A stretch of 38,857 bases of DNA from Planctomycetota bacterium (lineage in GTDB: Bacteria; Planctomycetota; UBA1135; JAKEFM01). The translations under genes were made by a program, and so were the position numbers. Each line of letters starts with the position of its first letter. The first letter of the stretch is position 1. This document shows, in pieces, positions 23,041-30,854 of this stretch. The notes below the pieces were generated by a model, which saw only the letters and a list, made by a program, of their open reading frames with translations, was not told where the DNA came from and did not search any database. The stretch covers positions 1-38,857 of the forward strand of contig JAKEFM010000007.1 in the NCBI GenBank assembly GCA_022616055.1. Reading direction: 5' to 3'.

Positions 23041-24965
23041 ACGAGGTCCGGCGCAAGGTCCTGCGGGCCTTCCTCGACGCGCAACTGGACATCCTGCGGG
23101 CGAAGGGTCTGGAGGAGGACTCCGGTGCGGTCACCCGAGACGTCGAGGCCTTCCTTGCGGACGCTTCCCCGGATGCGGCTAGGCTCGTGGGCCTCCTGCT
23201 CGACGCGATCCACGTCTTATCCCTCGGCCGGTTCGACGACCAGACGGCGCGGCAGCGGCGCGACTGGCTTCATCACTTCGCTCGCCACGCGCCGTTGCCG
23301 GCGCAGACCCGCGACCTCGTCGCGATCCTCGCGAGCCTCGGATGGCTCGTCATCTACGCGCGTCCGGCGGGGAGAAAGCTCGCCTGGCCCCACGAGCCCG
23401 GGCCGACGCTCGGCGCGGTGGACGTCCCGGACCCGGGGCCCGTCGACCTGACGCGACCTTACGAGGTCTGCGTGATCGGCTCCGGCGCCGGGGGAGCCGT
23501 CGTCGCGGCGAGGCTCGCCGAGGCGGGGATCGGCCGGGTGCTCCTTGTCGAAGCGGGGCGGTGGGTCAGTCCGAAGGACTTCACGGCGCGGGACGACGTG
23601 GCGCTGCGCCGCTGCTATGCGTCCGCTGGGGTCCAGCCGGCGCTCTCGCACGCGATCCCCATCGAGGAGTTCCTAGACGCAGGGCGCGTCGGAGTCATCA
23701 ACGTCCTGCAGGGTGCCGTGGTGGGCGGGGGACCCGCGGTCAACAACGCGATCTGTCTCAGGATCCCGCCCCCGACGGGCGCGCAGGGCGAACCGTGGGG
23801 AGCTTGGCGGGCAGCGGACCTTCCGTTCACCTACGCCGAGTTGTCCGAGGCCTACCGCGTCATCGAGGAGGACCTACGGCTCGACCCGACGACCGTCGAC
23901 CGCGTCCATGGTTGGCGGAGTGCCCTGTTCGGGCCGAACGGGAAGCGCTGGGATCGTCTCCCGATCGCGGTCTCCGACTGTCTCGGCTGTGGGCGCTGCA
24001 ACACGGGATGCCCCTATGGCAGGAAGACCGGCGGTCTCCACGGCCGACGCGATTACGGCCCTCTGAGCCACCTCGAGCGCGCCCTCGCGGCGCGCGTGTC
24101 CGTGGCGTCGCGACAGCGCGCGGAGAGGTTCGAGCTCAAAGGCGGTCGCGTCGGACGCGTGATCCTCCGCGACGAGGCGACCGGCGGCCGGGTCGCCGTG
24201 CATGCCGACGCCTTCGTGCTGGCTGCCGGACCGATCGCGAGCACAGCCGTGCTTCGGCGTACCGGTCTCCCCCCCTCGCTCCCCCTCGGACGACGGGCGG
24301 CCGCGAACGTCGTCACCCCCGTCTACGGAGTCGTCCCGTCTCCGAAACCGGGACCGAAGGACCCTGGCCTGCAGATGTGCTACTTCGTCGGCACGGCTGG
24401 AAAGCTCCTGCGCGAGACCTGGTTCCACTACCCCGGCTCGATCGCCGTGAGTCTTCCGGGGTGGTTCGAGCGTCACGAGGAGCGGATGCGGGACTACGAG
24501 CGACTGTCCTGCGTCGGCGTCGTTGTTCCGACGGGCCCGCACGGTCGCGTGGGTGACGGTCGGCTCTACCTCTCCCTCGACCGAGCGGAGTTCCGGTCGA
24601 TGAGGAGCGGGCTGATCGATGCGGCGAACGCCCTCTTCGACGTCGGGGCGACGCAGGTCCATCTCGCGACGAAGGAGCCGACGTCGTTCGACGCCTCCCA
24701 GCGCCCGGGTCTCGAAGACCTCCTGAACGCGGCCGTCGACGAGGCCGCGGACCTCAATCTTGCGACGCCGCATCCGCAGGGTGGCAACGCGATCTCCAAC
24801 GATCCCGCGATCGGCGTGGTCGACGCGACGTTCCAGGTGCGCGGGGCGCCCGGCCTGTTCGTAGCGGACGCGAGCCTGTTCCCGGCGGGGGCGGGGGTCA
24901 ACCCGATGCTCACGACCATGGCGCTCGCCCACATGGCGGCGGCGTCTGTCCAGGCGTGCTTGTGA
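23037..24965 (+). CDS. GMC oxidoreductase with four-cysteine (ferredoxin-like) motif
   Basis: 642 residues from GTG 23037, overlapping the upstream stop (GTGA). An N-terminal region of about 140 residues without recognisable fold precedes the dinucleotide motif VIGSGAGGAVVAARLAEAG (GxGxxG at 148-153). Then come the GMC signature area LQGAVVGGGPAVNNAICLR, a cysteine cluster CLGCGRCNTGC (Cys315, 318, 321, 325) that could hold a metal or Fe-S cluster, and a C-terminal GMC domain with HPQGGNAISNDP and LFVADASLFPAGAGVNPML, where His is the likely catalytic residue. GMC enzymes oxidise alcohols with FAD. The Cys cluster marks a subgroup of long GMC proteins. It is probably functionally linked to the adjacent lactone-oxidase-like enzyme. 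Confidence 0.88.
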   Translation: MNEVRRKVLRAFLDAQLDILRAKGLEEDSGAVTRDVEAFLADASPDAARLVGLLLDAIHVLSLGRFDDQTARQRRDWLHHFARHAPLPAQTRDLVAILASLGWLVIYARPAGRKLAWPHEPGPTLGAVDVPDPGPVDLTRPYEVCVIGSGAGGAVVAARLAEAGIGRVLLVEAGRWVSPKDFTARDDVALRRCYASAGVQPALSHAIPIEEFLDAGRVGVINVLQGAVVGGGPAVNNAICLRIPPPTGAQGEPWGAWRAADLPFTYAELSEAYRVIEEDLRLDPTTVDRVHGWRSALFGPNGKRWDRLPIAVSDCLGCGRCNTGCPYGRKTGGLHGRRDYGPLSHLERALAARVSVASRQRAERFELKGGRVGRVILRDEATGGRVAVHADAFVLAAGPIASTAVLRRTGLPPSLPLGRRAAANVVTPVYGVVPSPKPGPKDPGLQMCYFVGTAGKLLRETWFHYPGSIAVSLPGWFERHEERMRDYERLSCVGVVVPTGPHGRVGDGRLYLSLDRAEFRSMRSGLIDAANALFDVGATQVHLATKEPTSFDASQRPGLEDLLNAAVDEAADLNLATPHPQGGNAISNDPAIGVVDATFQVRGAPGLFVADASLFPAGAGVNPMLTTMALAHMAAASVQACL

Positions 24966-24975
24966 GGAGCCAGGG

Positions 24976-26445
24976 ATGCGCGTGATTCTCGGAGCGGTCG
25001 AGACGAAGGCCGTGCGGGGTCTCGTCGTTGCGCGCGCGGGAGGGGGCGCCCCCGCGGTTTCCGTCCTGCCGGCGGCCGCGATTCCGTCCGTCGTCAGGCC
25101 GATCGTCCCCCCACCCATGCTGCGGAAGCCGATGCTCGCGAACGGGGTGGAACTCTTCTCGTTCGAGGCGGGGGGTCTCACCCCGGACCGCGCCTACGTC
25201 GCGCGGATCGCGCGGAAGACCAAGACGGTCGAGCGGGCGTTTCGCACCCTGGCTGCCGCGGGCGCGGGCGGCGAGTTCCGCGTCGTGGTCGCCAGCTGCT
25301 ACTACGATGGATTCCACGGAGACGCGCACTACGCATCCGGGTTGAAATCGGTCTGGTGCAAGGGCGCGCACCTCCGTCTCCTGACCGGCGACAACCTCTA
25401 CGCCGACGTTCCCTTCGGGTCGCCCTTCACGAGCGACGCCTGGGGCGAGACGATCGAACGCTACCTGGAGTACTTCTGGAGATCCGACTACGCCGATGTT
25501 CTCGGAGCCCTCCCCAATCTGGCGACCTGGGACGACCACGAGTTCTGGAACAACTTTCCCGAGAGGGTGAGCTGGCTCTCACGGACGACGGAGGGGAACC
25601 GGCCGAACTACAAGCAGGCTGCACTCGACTGTCTCGAGACGTTTCAAGTTCCCCTGAACCCTCCCCATCCGGCGAAGAAGAACCACCGCTCGTTCCGGTT
25701 CGAGGGCGCACCCTGCGTGAGCTTCTTCCTGGCCGACACGCGCACCGACCGCTCCGAGCATGATCCGCCGCCTCCGATGAAGAGGCAGTTGTTCCCGCAG
25801 ACGGCGTTGCAGGACCTGGAGGACTGGGCGGCGACCCTCACGCGGCCAGGGGTCCTTGTTCTCGGCCAACCGCTCTGGCTGGAGACTGGAAGCTGGAAGG
25901 ACTGGAATGTCGTCGACTTCCAGGAGGATTATCGCCGCATCTGGGCGGCGATCGCCGGCGCGCCGCGCGACATCCTGGTGGTGTCAGGTGATGTTCACCA
26001 CAGCCGCCTCCTCGAAATCTCGCTCCTGCGGCCGAAACCGGGCGCGGCCGGCGAGACCTCGCGCCTGGTGTACGAGTTCGTCACGAGTCCGGCGTGCCAC
26101 ATCCCCACGATCGCCACGACCGTTCTTCCCGGCTTCCTGCGCAGGCAGGGCGGCGGCGATGTCGAGTTTCCCGGGGACGTGCCGCTCGAGGGGCCCGGCG
26201 CGGGCGGAATCAAGCCGGAGTTCTCGCGGTACGTGTTTGGCACCGATGCGCGCAGCACAATCGGCGTGCTCGTCTTCCGCGACGCGGGCGCCAAGGGAGT
26301 CGTGGTGGACTGCGCGTTCCTTGACAACCAGGCGAACGGAGCGGTCGCCCCGTCCACGACGGCCAGCATGGATGGCGGGGGAGAACTGGAACCCGATCCG
26401 GCGACCCCCCTCTGTCGAGTGACCGCTGGATTCTCGCTCAAGTAG
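24976..26445 (+). CDS. PhoD-like metallophosphatase/phosphodiesterase
   Basis: 489 residues; ATG 24976 has GAGGAGC upstream. The N-terminal about 90 residues look like the beta-sandwich that precedes the catalytic domain in PhoD proteins. Catalytic motifs: VVASCYYD, LLTGDNLYAD (Asp-Asn metal ligands), TWDDHEFWNN and VVSGDVHHSRLLE. These are the usual metal-binding elements of PhoD-like alkaline phosphatases. Unlike classical PhoD there is no twin-arginine signal or other export signal, so cytoplasmic action is likely. The first metal motif reads SCYYD where PhoD usually has more Asp/Tyr spacing, so the exact metal set is uncertain. It lies 10 nt after the GMC gene and 13 nt before the next gene, clearly one operon. 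Confidence 0.82.
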   Translation: MRVILGAVETKAVRGLVVARAGGGAPAVSVLPAAAIPSVVRPIVPPPMLRKPMLANGVELFSFEAGGLTPDRAYVARIARKTKTVERAFRTLAAAGAGGEFRVVVASCYYDGFHGDAHYASGLKSVWCKGAHLRLLTGDNLYADVPFGSPFTSDAWGETIERYLEYFWRSDYADVLGALPNLATWDDHEFWNNFPERVSWLSRTTEGNRPNYKQAALDCLETFQVPLNPPHPAKKNHRSFRFEGAPCVSFFLADTRTDRSEHDPPPPMKRQLFPQTALQDLEDWAATLTRPGVLVLGQPLWLETGSWKDWNVVDFQEDYRRIWAAIAGAPRDILVVSGDVHHSRLLEISLLRPKPGAAGETSRLVYEFVTSPACHIPTIATTVLPGFLRRQGGGDVEFPGDVPLEGPGAGGIKPEFSRYVFGTDARSTIGVLVFRDAGAKGVVVDCAFLDNQANGAVAPSTTASMDGGGELEPDPATPLCRVTAGFSLK

Positions 26446-26458
26446 ACAGGAGGAAACG

Positions 26459-27412
26459 ATGCGATACTCGCGTGATCCGAGACTAGAGCCGGGCGAGCTG
26501 GATCAGGTCAAGGGAGGAGGAAGGGCCGCGGCCCCTCCGACGCCGGCCTCGGCGTTCTTCGATCGCGTGGGCGCCGAAAGCTCGGCGGAGGCGCGGCGTT
26601 GCGGCCTCCTTCTCGTGGGGGGGTCGAGCGTCCGTGATCGGGCCGTGCGAGCCGCGCAGGGGGCACTCCGGTTCGACAAGGAGCCGAGCCTCTGGTCCCA
26701 TGCGGCGGTCGTCCTCGAATGGCCTCAAGGGGCGGCGGCCGACTCAGTTGTCGGGGCCGAGGTGTCGCTTGAGCCGCCGTCCCCTGCGGACCAGGTTCCG
26801 GAGCGCAACGGGGTGACGCTGTTCCGGTTGTCGCGATATCTCGACCGCGATCGGTACCCTCATCTGGCGTTCGCGACGTTCACTTCGGGGGAGCGGGCGA
26901 CGGCGGAGACCACGGAAAGAAAGTCGTCGGGAGAAGGGGCCCGGCCGCCGACGATGAAGGAGCTGAAGGACGCCATCGTGTCCGCTGCCCTGGAACCCAA
27001 TGGCGATCGTGTCCGGTATCCGTTCTGGGATTGGCTGGGTCCCTGGTCGCGGTGGATCTACGCGTCGCACGCGGAGGTGAGTCCGCTCGCGCAGGGAGTT
27101 CCGCTGCCGGGCGCGGCCTTCTGCGAGTACGCCTTCGAGGCGGCGCGGCTCGACCTGACCCCGGGTGCGACCGGGCCCGCCACCTGTCCCGAGGTCCTCT
27201 GGAGCACGCTGCTCCACTGGCACAAGCGCATCGGGGACGTCGGCGGCGAGTCGGTCGCGGTCCAGGTCTGGTCCGCGATCGACGCCGGGGAGACGGCCCG
27301 CGTCGCCAGGCCGACATCCCTGGACAAAGAATTCGTCGGGACCCGGACCGGGACCAAGGAGCAGGCGGTTGTCCCTGCAAAGGGGAAGGTGTCGAAGCGG
27401 CGACTCAAGTGA
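26459..27412 (+). CDS. Probable circularly permuted NlpC/P60 (papain-fold) protein
   Basis: 317 residues, start ATG 26459 with AGGAGG upstream. I see two features of permuted NlpC/P60 proteins (YiiX/LRAT-like). First is a His-containing strand early, PSLWSHAAVVLEW with His81. Second is a later Cys in a helix start, LPGAAFCEYAFEAARLDL with Cys222. The segment VRYPFWDWLG between them also fits. Such proteins are hydrolases or acyltransferases acting on amide or thioester bonds, including lipid substrates. The N-terminal 35 residues (MRYSRDPRLEPGELDQVKGG) look disordered and there is no signal peptide. Family assignment is from motif order only. It is the fourth gene of the cluster. Confidence 0.55.
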   Translation: MRYSRDPRLEPGELDQVKGGGRAAAPPTPASAFFDRVGAESSAEARRCGLLLVGGSSVRDRAVRAAQGALRFDKEPSLWSHAAVVLEWPQGAAADSVVGAEVSLEPPSPADQVPERNGVTLFRLSRYLDRDRYPHLAFATFTSGERATAETTERKSSGEGARPPTMKELKDAIVSAALEPNGDRVRYPFWDWLGPWSRWIYASHAEVSPLAQGVPLPGAAFCEYAFEAARLDLTPGATGPATCPEVLWSTLLHWHKRIGDVGGESVAVQVWSAIDAGETARVARPTSLDKEFVGTRTGTKEQAVVPAKGKVSKRRLK

Positions 27413-27851
27413 CTCGAGAGGCAACCGGCGACTGGATGCCGTACGCCGGCGAGGGCCTTCTGGACGACCCCTGGCCCTTCTCCGGGGACGCCTCTCGACG
27501 GGAGCCCGCGTGCGATCGAGGGAAAGGGTCTCTCCGATGTTCCGATATCGGGGAGAGCCCGATGGACTGGGTCCCCGCGCCCTGGATGTGGATTGTCGAA
27601 GTTGTCGTCCGCGACCGGTCCAGGTGGCGGAGGCGGCGGGGCGCGCGTGACCCGGTCCCTGCAACCGGAACTGGAATCGTCCGAGCCGATGGGGGAGTTG
27701 ATCCTGCCTCATCCTGTGACCCATCGCTGGAGAGTGTCTTGCAAGCAGGATCCCTGCGATTCCGCATGGAGGGATTCCCTTCCTGGGACGCTCCGTGCGC
27801 GTGGATCGCCGGCATGTCTACAGGTTTGCGACTGAGCATGGAAGGAGCGTC
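27413..27851. other. Intergenic stretch within the oxidase/PhoD cluster
   Basis: About 440 bp between the NlpC-like gene and the small membrane protein gene. No frame with a believable domain was found. It contains one strong hairpin (27526-27560, listed separately). Promoter boxes were not recognised with confidence. Confidence 0.5.
27526..27560 (+). terminator. Strong hairpin downstream of the oxidase/PhoD/NlpC operon
   Basis: Arms at 27526-27538 and 27547-27560 pair over 12-13 positions with one bulged base and one possible G-U pair, around an 8-nt loop. No T-run follows. It lies 114 nt after the NlpC-like stop. It may end the operon transcript or stabilise its 3' end. Confidence 0.4.
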
Positions 27852-28415
27852 ATGTCCACAAGAACCGAAACGGGCTCCACGACCTCGGGAGTGTTGCCGA
27901 AACGATGGATGGTGCCGGTGCAACTCGTCAGCACCTTCGGGCTAGCCGTGTTCCTCGTGCTGTACTATGTGCTGGTCATCCGCGTCGAGGAGAACCGGCG
28001 GTACGAGAGCCTCAGGGACGCGGTCAATTCCCTGATGGTGATCATCGAGAAGGGGGCGACGCTCCTGCCGGAGGAGCAGACCAGGCGGCTGGAATCGATC
28101 TACGTCGAAGTGGCCTGTGGGGACCTCGCAGGTCCCCTCCACGCCGCACTCCAGGGCGCGCCCACTCGCGAGGGCCTGTCGCGCCTCACGAAGGAAACGC
28201 TTGTCGGTCGCACGAGCCTGCTCCAGGGGTTCAGCCGGAGGGATGGGCGCGGGTTGGCCGAGCTCCTGGTAGCCCGCATCCAGAATTCCGGGCTGCCGGA
28301 TCACCTGGCTGATCAGGCCCTCGATCGATGGAAGACGATCGATCGGGACACGATTGAAAGGGAGTGTCGCCAGGCGGTAGAGCGCGAGCTGTTCTTCCTC
28401 GCGACGGCAAAGTGA
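27852..28415 (+). CDS. Small single-helix membrane protein, function unknown
   Basis: 187 residues. ATG 27852 has AAGGAG 5 nt upstream and is preferred over an upstream in-frame ATG at 27795. A single transmembrane helix (about 22-43, PVQLVSTFGLAVFLVLYYVL) follows a short cytoplasmic tail. The remaining 145 residues are charged and predicted helical (MVIIEKGATLLPEEQTRRLE, KTLVGRTSLLQGF-like part), with no recognised domain. Topology suggests a soluble domain facing the periplasm or cytoplasm with bitopic anchoring. It lies on the same strand as the oxidase/PhoD/NlpC genes but 440 nt after them, so linkage is only by proximity. Confidence 0.6.
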   Translation: MSTRTETGSTTSGVLPKRWMVPVQLVSTFGLAVFLVLYYVLVIRVEENRRYESLRDAVNSLMVIIEKGATLLPEEQTRRLESIYVEVACGDLAGPLHAALQGAPTREGLSRLTKETLVGRTSLLQGFSRRDGRGLAELLVARIQNSGLPDHLADQALDRWKTIDRDTIERECRQAVERELFFLATAK

Positions 28416-28718
28416 CGCCATCGATCGAGCCTGCGGAGGCGGGGGCGCGGAGGGGGACCGAGAGCCGGCGATCAGGGGCGAATCGGGGATGGCGAGATGC
28501 GCCCCCTCGGGCGCCCTCGAGGCGCAGCGAGGGCCTGGCAGGTAGCACGAGGGAAGGCCAGGGCGAGGGGACTTGTTCGCCGGACGAGCACCGAGGTCCT
28601 GGATGAGGCCCTCATTCACCCTCACTTGGCGCCCCCGAGTTGGACGAGGGTCAGGCCGGAGGGCCCCGTCTTCTGCCGGATGACGTACGTGCGGTCAGCT
28701 CCCCGGCGTTGCGCGGAC
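28416..28718. other. Intergenic stretch with an orphan C-terminus-like segment
   Basis: Converging genes leave about 300 bp. On the minus strand, 28715-28622 encodes an orphan tail, with RTYVIRQKTGPSGLTLVQ near a stop at 28624-28622, that looks like a true protein end but has no start. It sits immediately after the TPR-like gene in another frame, so it may be a decayed gene or a frameshifted continuation. Confidence 0.3.
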
Positions 28719-29465
28719 CTAGTCGTTTCCCGAGCCCTGAGGCACCGCGGGGCGAACCCGGCCCTTCGTCGGATCCTTCGACGGCGGCTGGCCGGGCTTC
28801 GGCCTCGTGCCGGCGGGGGGAGGAACGGGTTTCTTGGCAGGGGCCTTCGCCGGAGGCGCGGGCGGAGTGGTCGGCGGCTTGGGCGCGGTGATCGGAGCCT
28901 GGGGGCGCCACCGGGAGCGCGGACCGCGGGAGGCGAGGACCTCGGCGGCCTGGACGAGGCCCGGGGGAACGCGCTTGCCGGCGCTCTTCGCCTTCCCGAT
29001 GTGGGCGAGGATCCGGGTGAGGGCGATGCTCGATTGCGGGTGGTCGACATGGACCTGCCCGATGCGGGTGAAGGCCTCCGCCACCGCCGGGTCGTCCCCC
29101 GCGCGCTGGGCGACCTCGGCGCGACGGAGGAGGGCCGAGCCCGCGAGGCGGCCCGCCCCGCCGGCCGCGACGGCGGAGTAGTCCGCCCCCGCGGACGCGA
29201 GGTCGCCGGTCTTGGCCGCGGCGAAGGCGCGCTTGTAGCGGAGCATGGGCTCCACGGGCGTGGGCTCGGCCGCGAGGGTGTCGTAGGCGGCCTTCGCCTC
29301 CGCGTACTTCCCCTGCGCCAGCATCCGGTCCGCCGCGCGGAGGGCTTCCTGCCAGGCGGCGGGCCGGGACTCGCCCGACTGCGCGGAGGTAGAAGGAGCC
29401 ATGGCCCCGGCGAGGGCCGCGAGCGCGAGCGCCAGGCCGATCCGGTTCCCGAGGAACGCCTTCAT
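28719..29465 (-). CDS. Exported TPR-like protein with proline-rich tail
   Basis: 248 residues from ATG 29465, with GGGAGG 5 nt upstream. Signal peptide about 1-28 (LALALAALAGAMAPSTSAQS). Then a helical repeat region about 35-180 with TPR character (ALRAADRMLAQGKYAEAKAAY, ALLRRAEVAQRAGDDPAVAEA) written here in parts. The last 60 residues are Pro/Lys-rich. It follows the anti-sigma gene by 16 nt and closes the sigma/anti-sigma operon. Probably a periplasmic scaffold or sensor partner, which is inference from the operon only. Confidence 0.65.
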   Translation of the reverse strand: MKAFLGNRIGLALALAALAGAMAPSTSAQSGESRPAAWQEALRAADRMLAQGKYAEAKAAYDTLAAEPTPVEPMLRYKRAFAAAKTGDLASAGADYSAVAAGGAGRLAGSALLRRAEVAQRAGDDPAVAEAFTRIGQVHVDHPQSSIALTRILAHIGKAKSAGKRVPPGLVQAAEVLASRGPRSRWRPQAPITAPKPPTTPPAPPAKAPAKKPVPPPAGTRPKPGQPPSKDPTKGRVRPAVPQGSGND

Positions 29466-29481
29466 GTTTCCCTCCCGGTCC

Positions 29482-30252
29482 CTACGCATCGACGACCGAG
29501 CGCAGCGCCACGAGAAGGTCGCGCGCCGCCTTCTTCGCCTCCATGTCGCCTGCCCGGTCGAACTCCCCCGCGAGGGCCTGGACGGTCCCGATCGCGCCGG
29601 CCGTGGCGATCCCCTCCCTCGCGGAGGAGAAGTCGGGGGACTCCGCCTCCGACTCGCCTCCGGCAATCTCGAGGAAGAGGCCGGCCCGGTCGAGGACGTC
29701 GAGGACCTCGCCGCGCCCGGGCCTGGCCGCGACGCGCTCCTTCAGCAGCTCGAGCGCCTCGAACGCCGTGGAATCGATGATCGGCACGCGCTTCTTTGCC
29801 GGCTCCGGGGTCTCGTCTTGCACCGGATCCTCGACACCTGTGGCCTCCGGCTCGACCGTGGCGTGCGCCTTCCCGCGGGCGCCCTTCGCGGGCTTCGCGG
29901 TCTCGGCCGGAGGGGCCGGCTCCCCCAAGAGACTCCTCGAGTAGGCGTGGAGGAGGAGGACCGTCAGGGCGATCGCCCCGGCCGCCGCCAGGCCCCAGAG
30001 GGCGAGCCGTCCCTTCGAGATGGAGGCGGGGCGCGGCGGCTGGACCGACCGCATCAGGCTCTTCACGAGCCCCGAGGGGATCGGGGGGTGCGGCGCGGAG
30101 GCCATCGCCGCGTCGAGCCGCAGGAAGGCGTCCTCCTCGACCCGGCAGGGCTCGCAGCCCTGGAGGTGCTCGTGGAGCCTGGGCGCGATCGCCGGCTCGA
30201 GCGAGCCGTCGAGCCGGTCCGAGATCGCGAGGCGCGCCTCCTCGCACTTCAT
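29482..30252 (-). CDS. Transmembrane anti-sigma factor with zinc-binding N-terminus
   Basis: 256 residues. N-terminal anti-sigma domain with HLQGCEPC (His29, Cys33, Cys36; the HxxxCxxC zinc motif of ZAS-type anti-sigma factors), preceded by MKCEEARLAISDRLDGSL. One transmembrane helix about 84-105 (LWGLAAAGAIALTVLLLHAY) and an extracytoplasmic Ala/Glu/Pro-rich then helical domain. It should hold the neighbouring sigma factor at the membrane until a signal releases it. ATG 30252 overlaps the sigma stop as ATGA, the usual coupling for such pairs. Confidence 0.85.
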   Translation of the reverse strand: MKCEEARLAISDRLDGSLEPAIAPRLHEHLQGCEPCRVEEDAFLRLDAAMASAPHPPIPSGLVKSLMRSVQPPRPASISKGRLALWGLAAAGAIALTVLLLHAYSRSLLGEPAPPAETAKPAKGARGKAHATVEPEATGVEDPVQDETPEPAKKRVPIIDSTAFEALELLKERVAARPGRGEVLDVLDRAGLFLEIAGGESEAESPDFSSAREGIATAGAIGTVQALAGEFDRAGDMEAKKAARDLLVALRSVVDA

Positions 30253-30854
30253 CGGCGGACCCCGGCCGGAAGGAGGTCCCCGATCTTCGCGCGGAGCGTC
30301 GTCCGCGCCTTCCAGAGCCGCCACCGCACGAGGACCTCGCTCACCTCGAGGGCCTGGGCGATCTCCCGGTCGGGGAGGTTCTCGTGGATCTTGAGGACGA
30401 GGGCGATCCCGAGGCTCGTCGGGAGCGCGGCGATCCCTTCCTCGACCGCCTTGCGCAGCTCGTCGGGCGTGGCGGGGCCCTCGCCGGTCGGGCCGATCGG
30501 GGCCTCCGCCCCGTGCTCGTGGGGCTCGTGGATCACCTGCTCGACGGCGGCACCCGCGTCCGTCGCGACCTTGGCGGCGAACCCGAAGAGCCACGTCCGG
30601 AGGTTCGTCCCGATCCGGAAGGTCCGGATGCCGAGGAGGGCGCGGTGGAAGGTCTTGTGCGTCCGGTCCTCCGCCACCTCCTCGTCGCGGCACAGGCGGA
30701 AGTGGAAGGCGTAGACCTCGTGGTGGTGGCCCTCGATCAGGTGGGCCCGGAAGTCCCCGATGTCCTCGACGAGCCCACCGGCGAGGGTCCCGCCCTTCGG
30801 ATCCGGTCCCTCGTCCTCCGTCCAGCGAGCGCTCGACTCGATCCGTTGCCCCAT
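30249..30854 (-). CDS. ECF-type sigma factor
   Basis: 201 residues from ATG 30854 (GAGGG upstream; longer frame rejected). Region 4 is clear: GIAALPTSLGIALVLKIHEN followed by LPDREIAQALEVSEVLVRWRLWKARTTL-type helix-turn-helix (given in parts: LPDREIAQALEVS, RWRLWKARTTLRAKI). Region 2 is weaker: VYAFHFRLCRDEEVAEDRTHKTF resembles the promoter-melting helix (VYAFHFRLCR, then EDRTHKTFHRAL) but diverges from consensus. The protein should direct RNA polymerase to a small regulon. It is coupled to the anti-sigma gene. Target promoters are unknown. Confidence 0.8.
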   Translation of the reverse strand: MGQRIESSARWTEDEGPDPKGGTLAGGLVEDIGDFRAHLIEGHHHEVYAFHFRLCRDEEVAEDRTHKTFHRALLGIRTFRIGTNLRTWLFGFAAKVATDAGAAVEQVIHEPHEHGAEAPIGPTGEGPATPDELRKAVEEGIAALPTSLGIALVLKIHENLPDREIAQALEVSEVLVRWRLWKARTTLRAKIGDLLPAGVRR

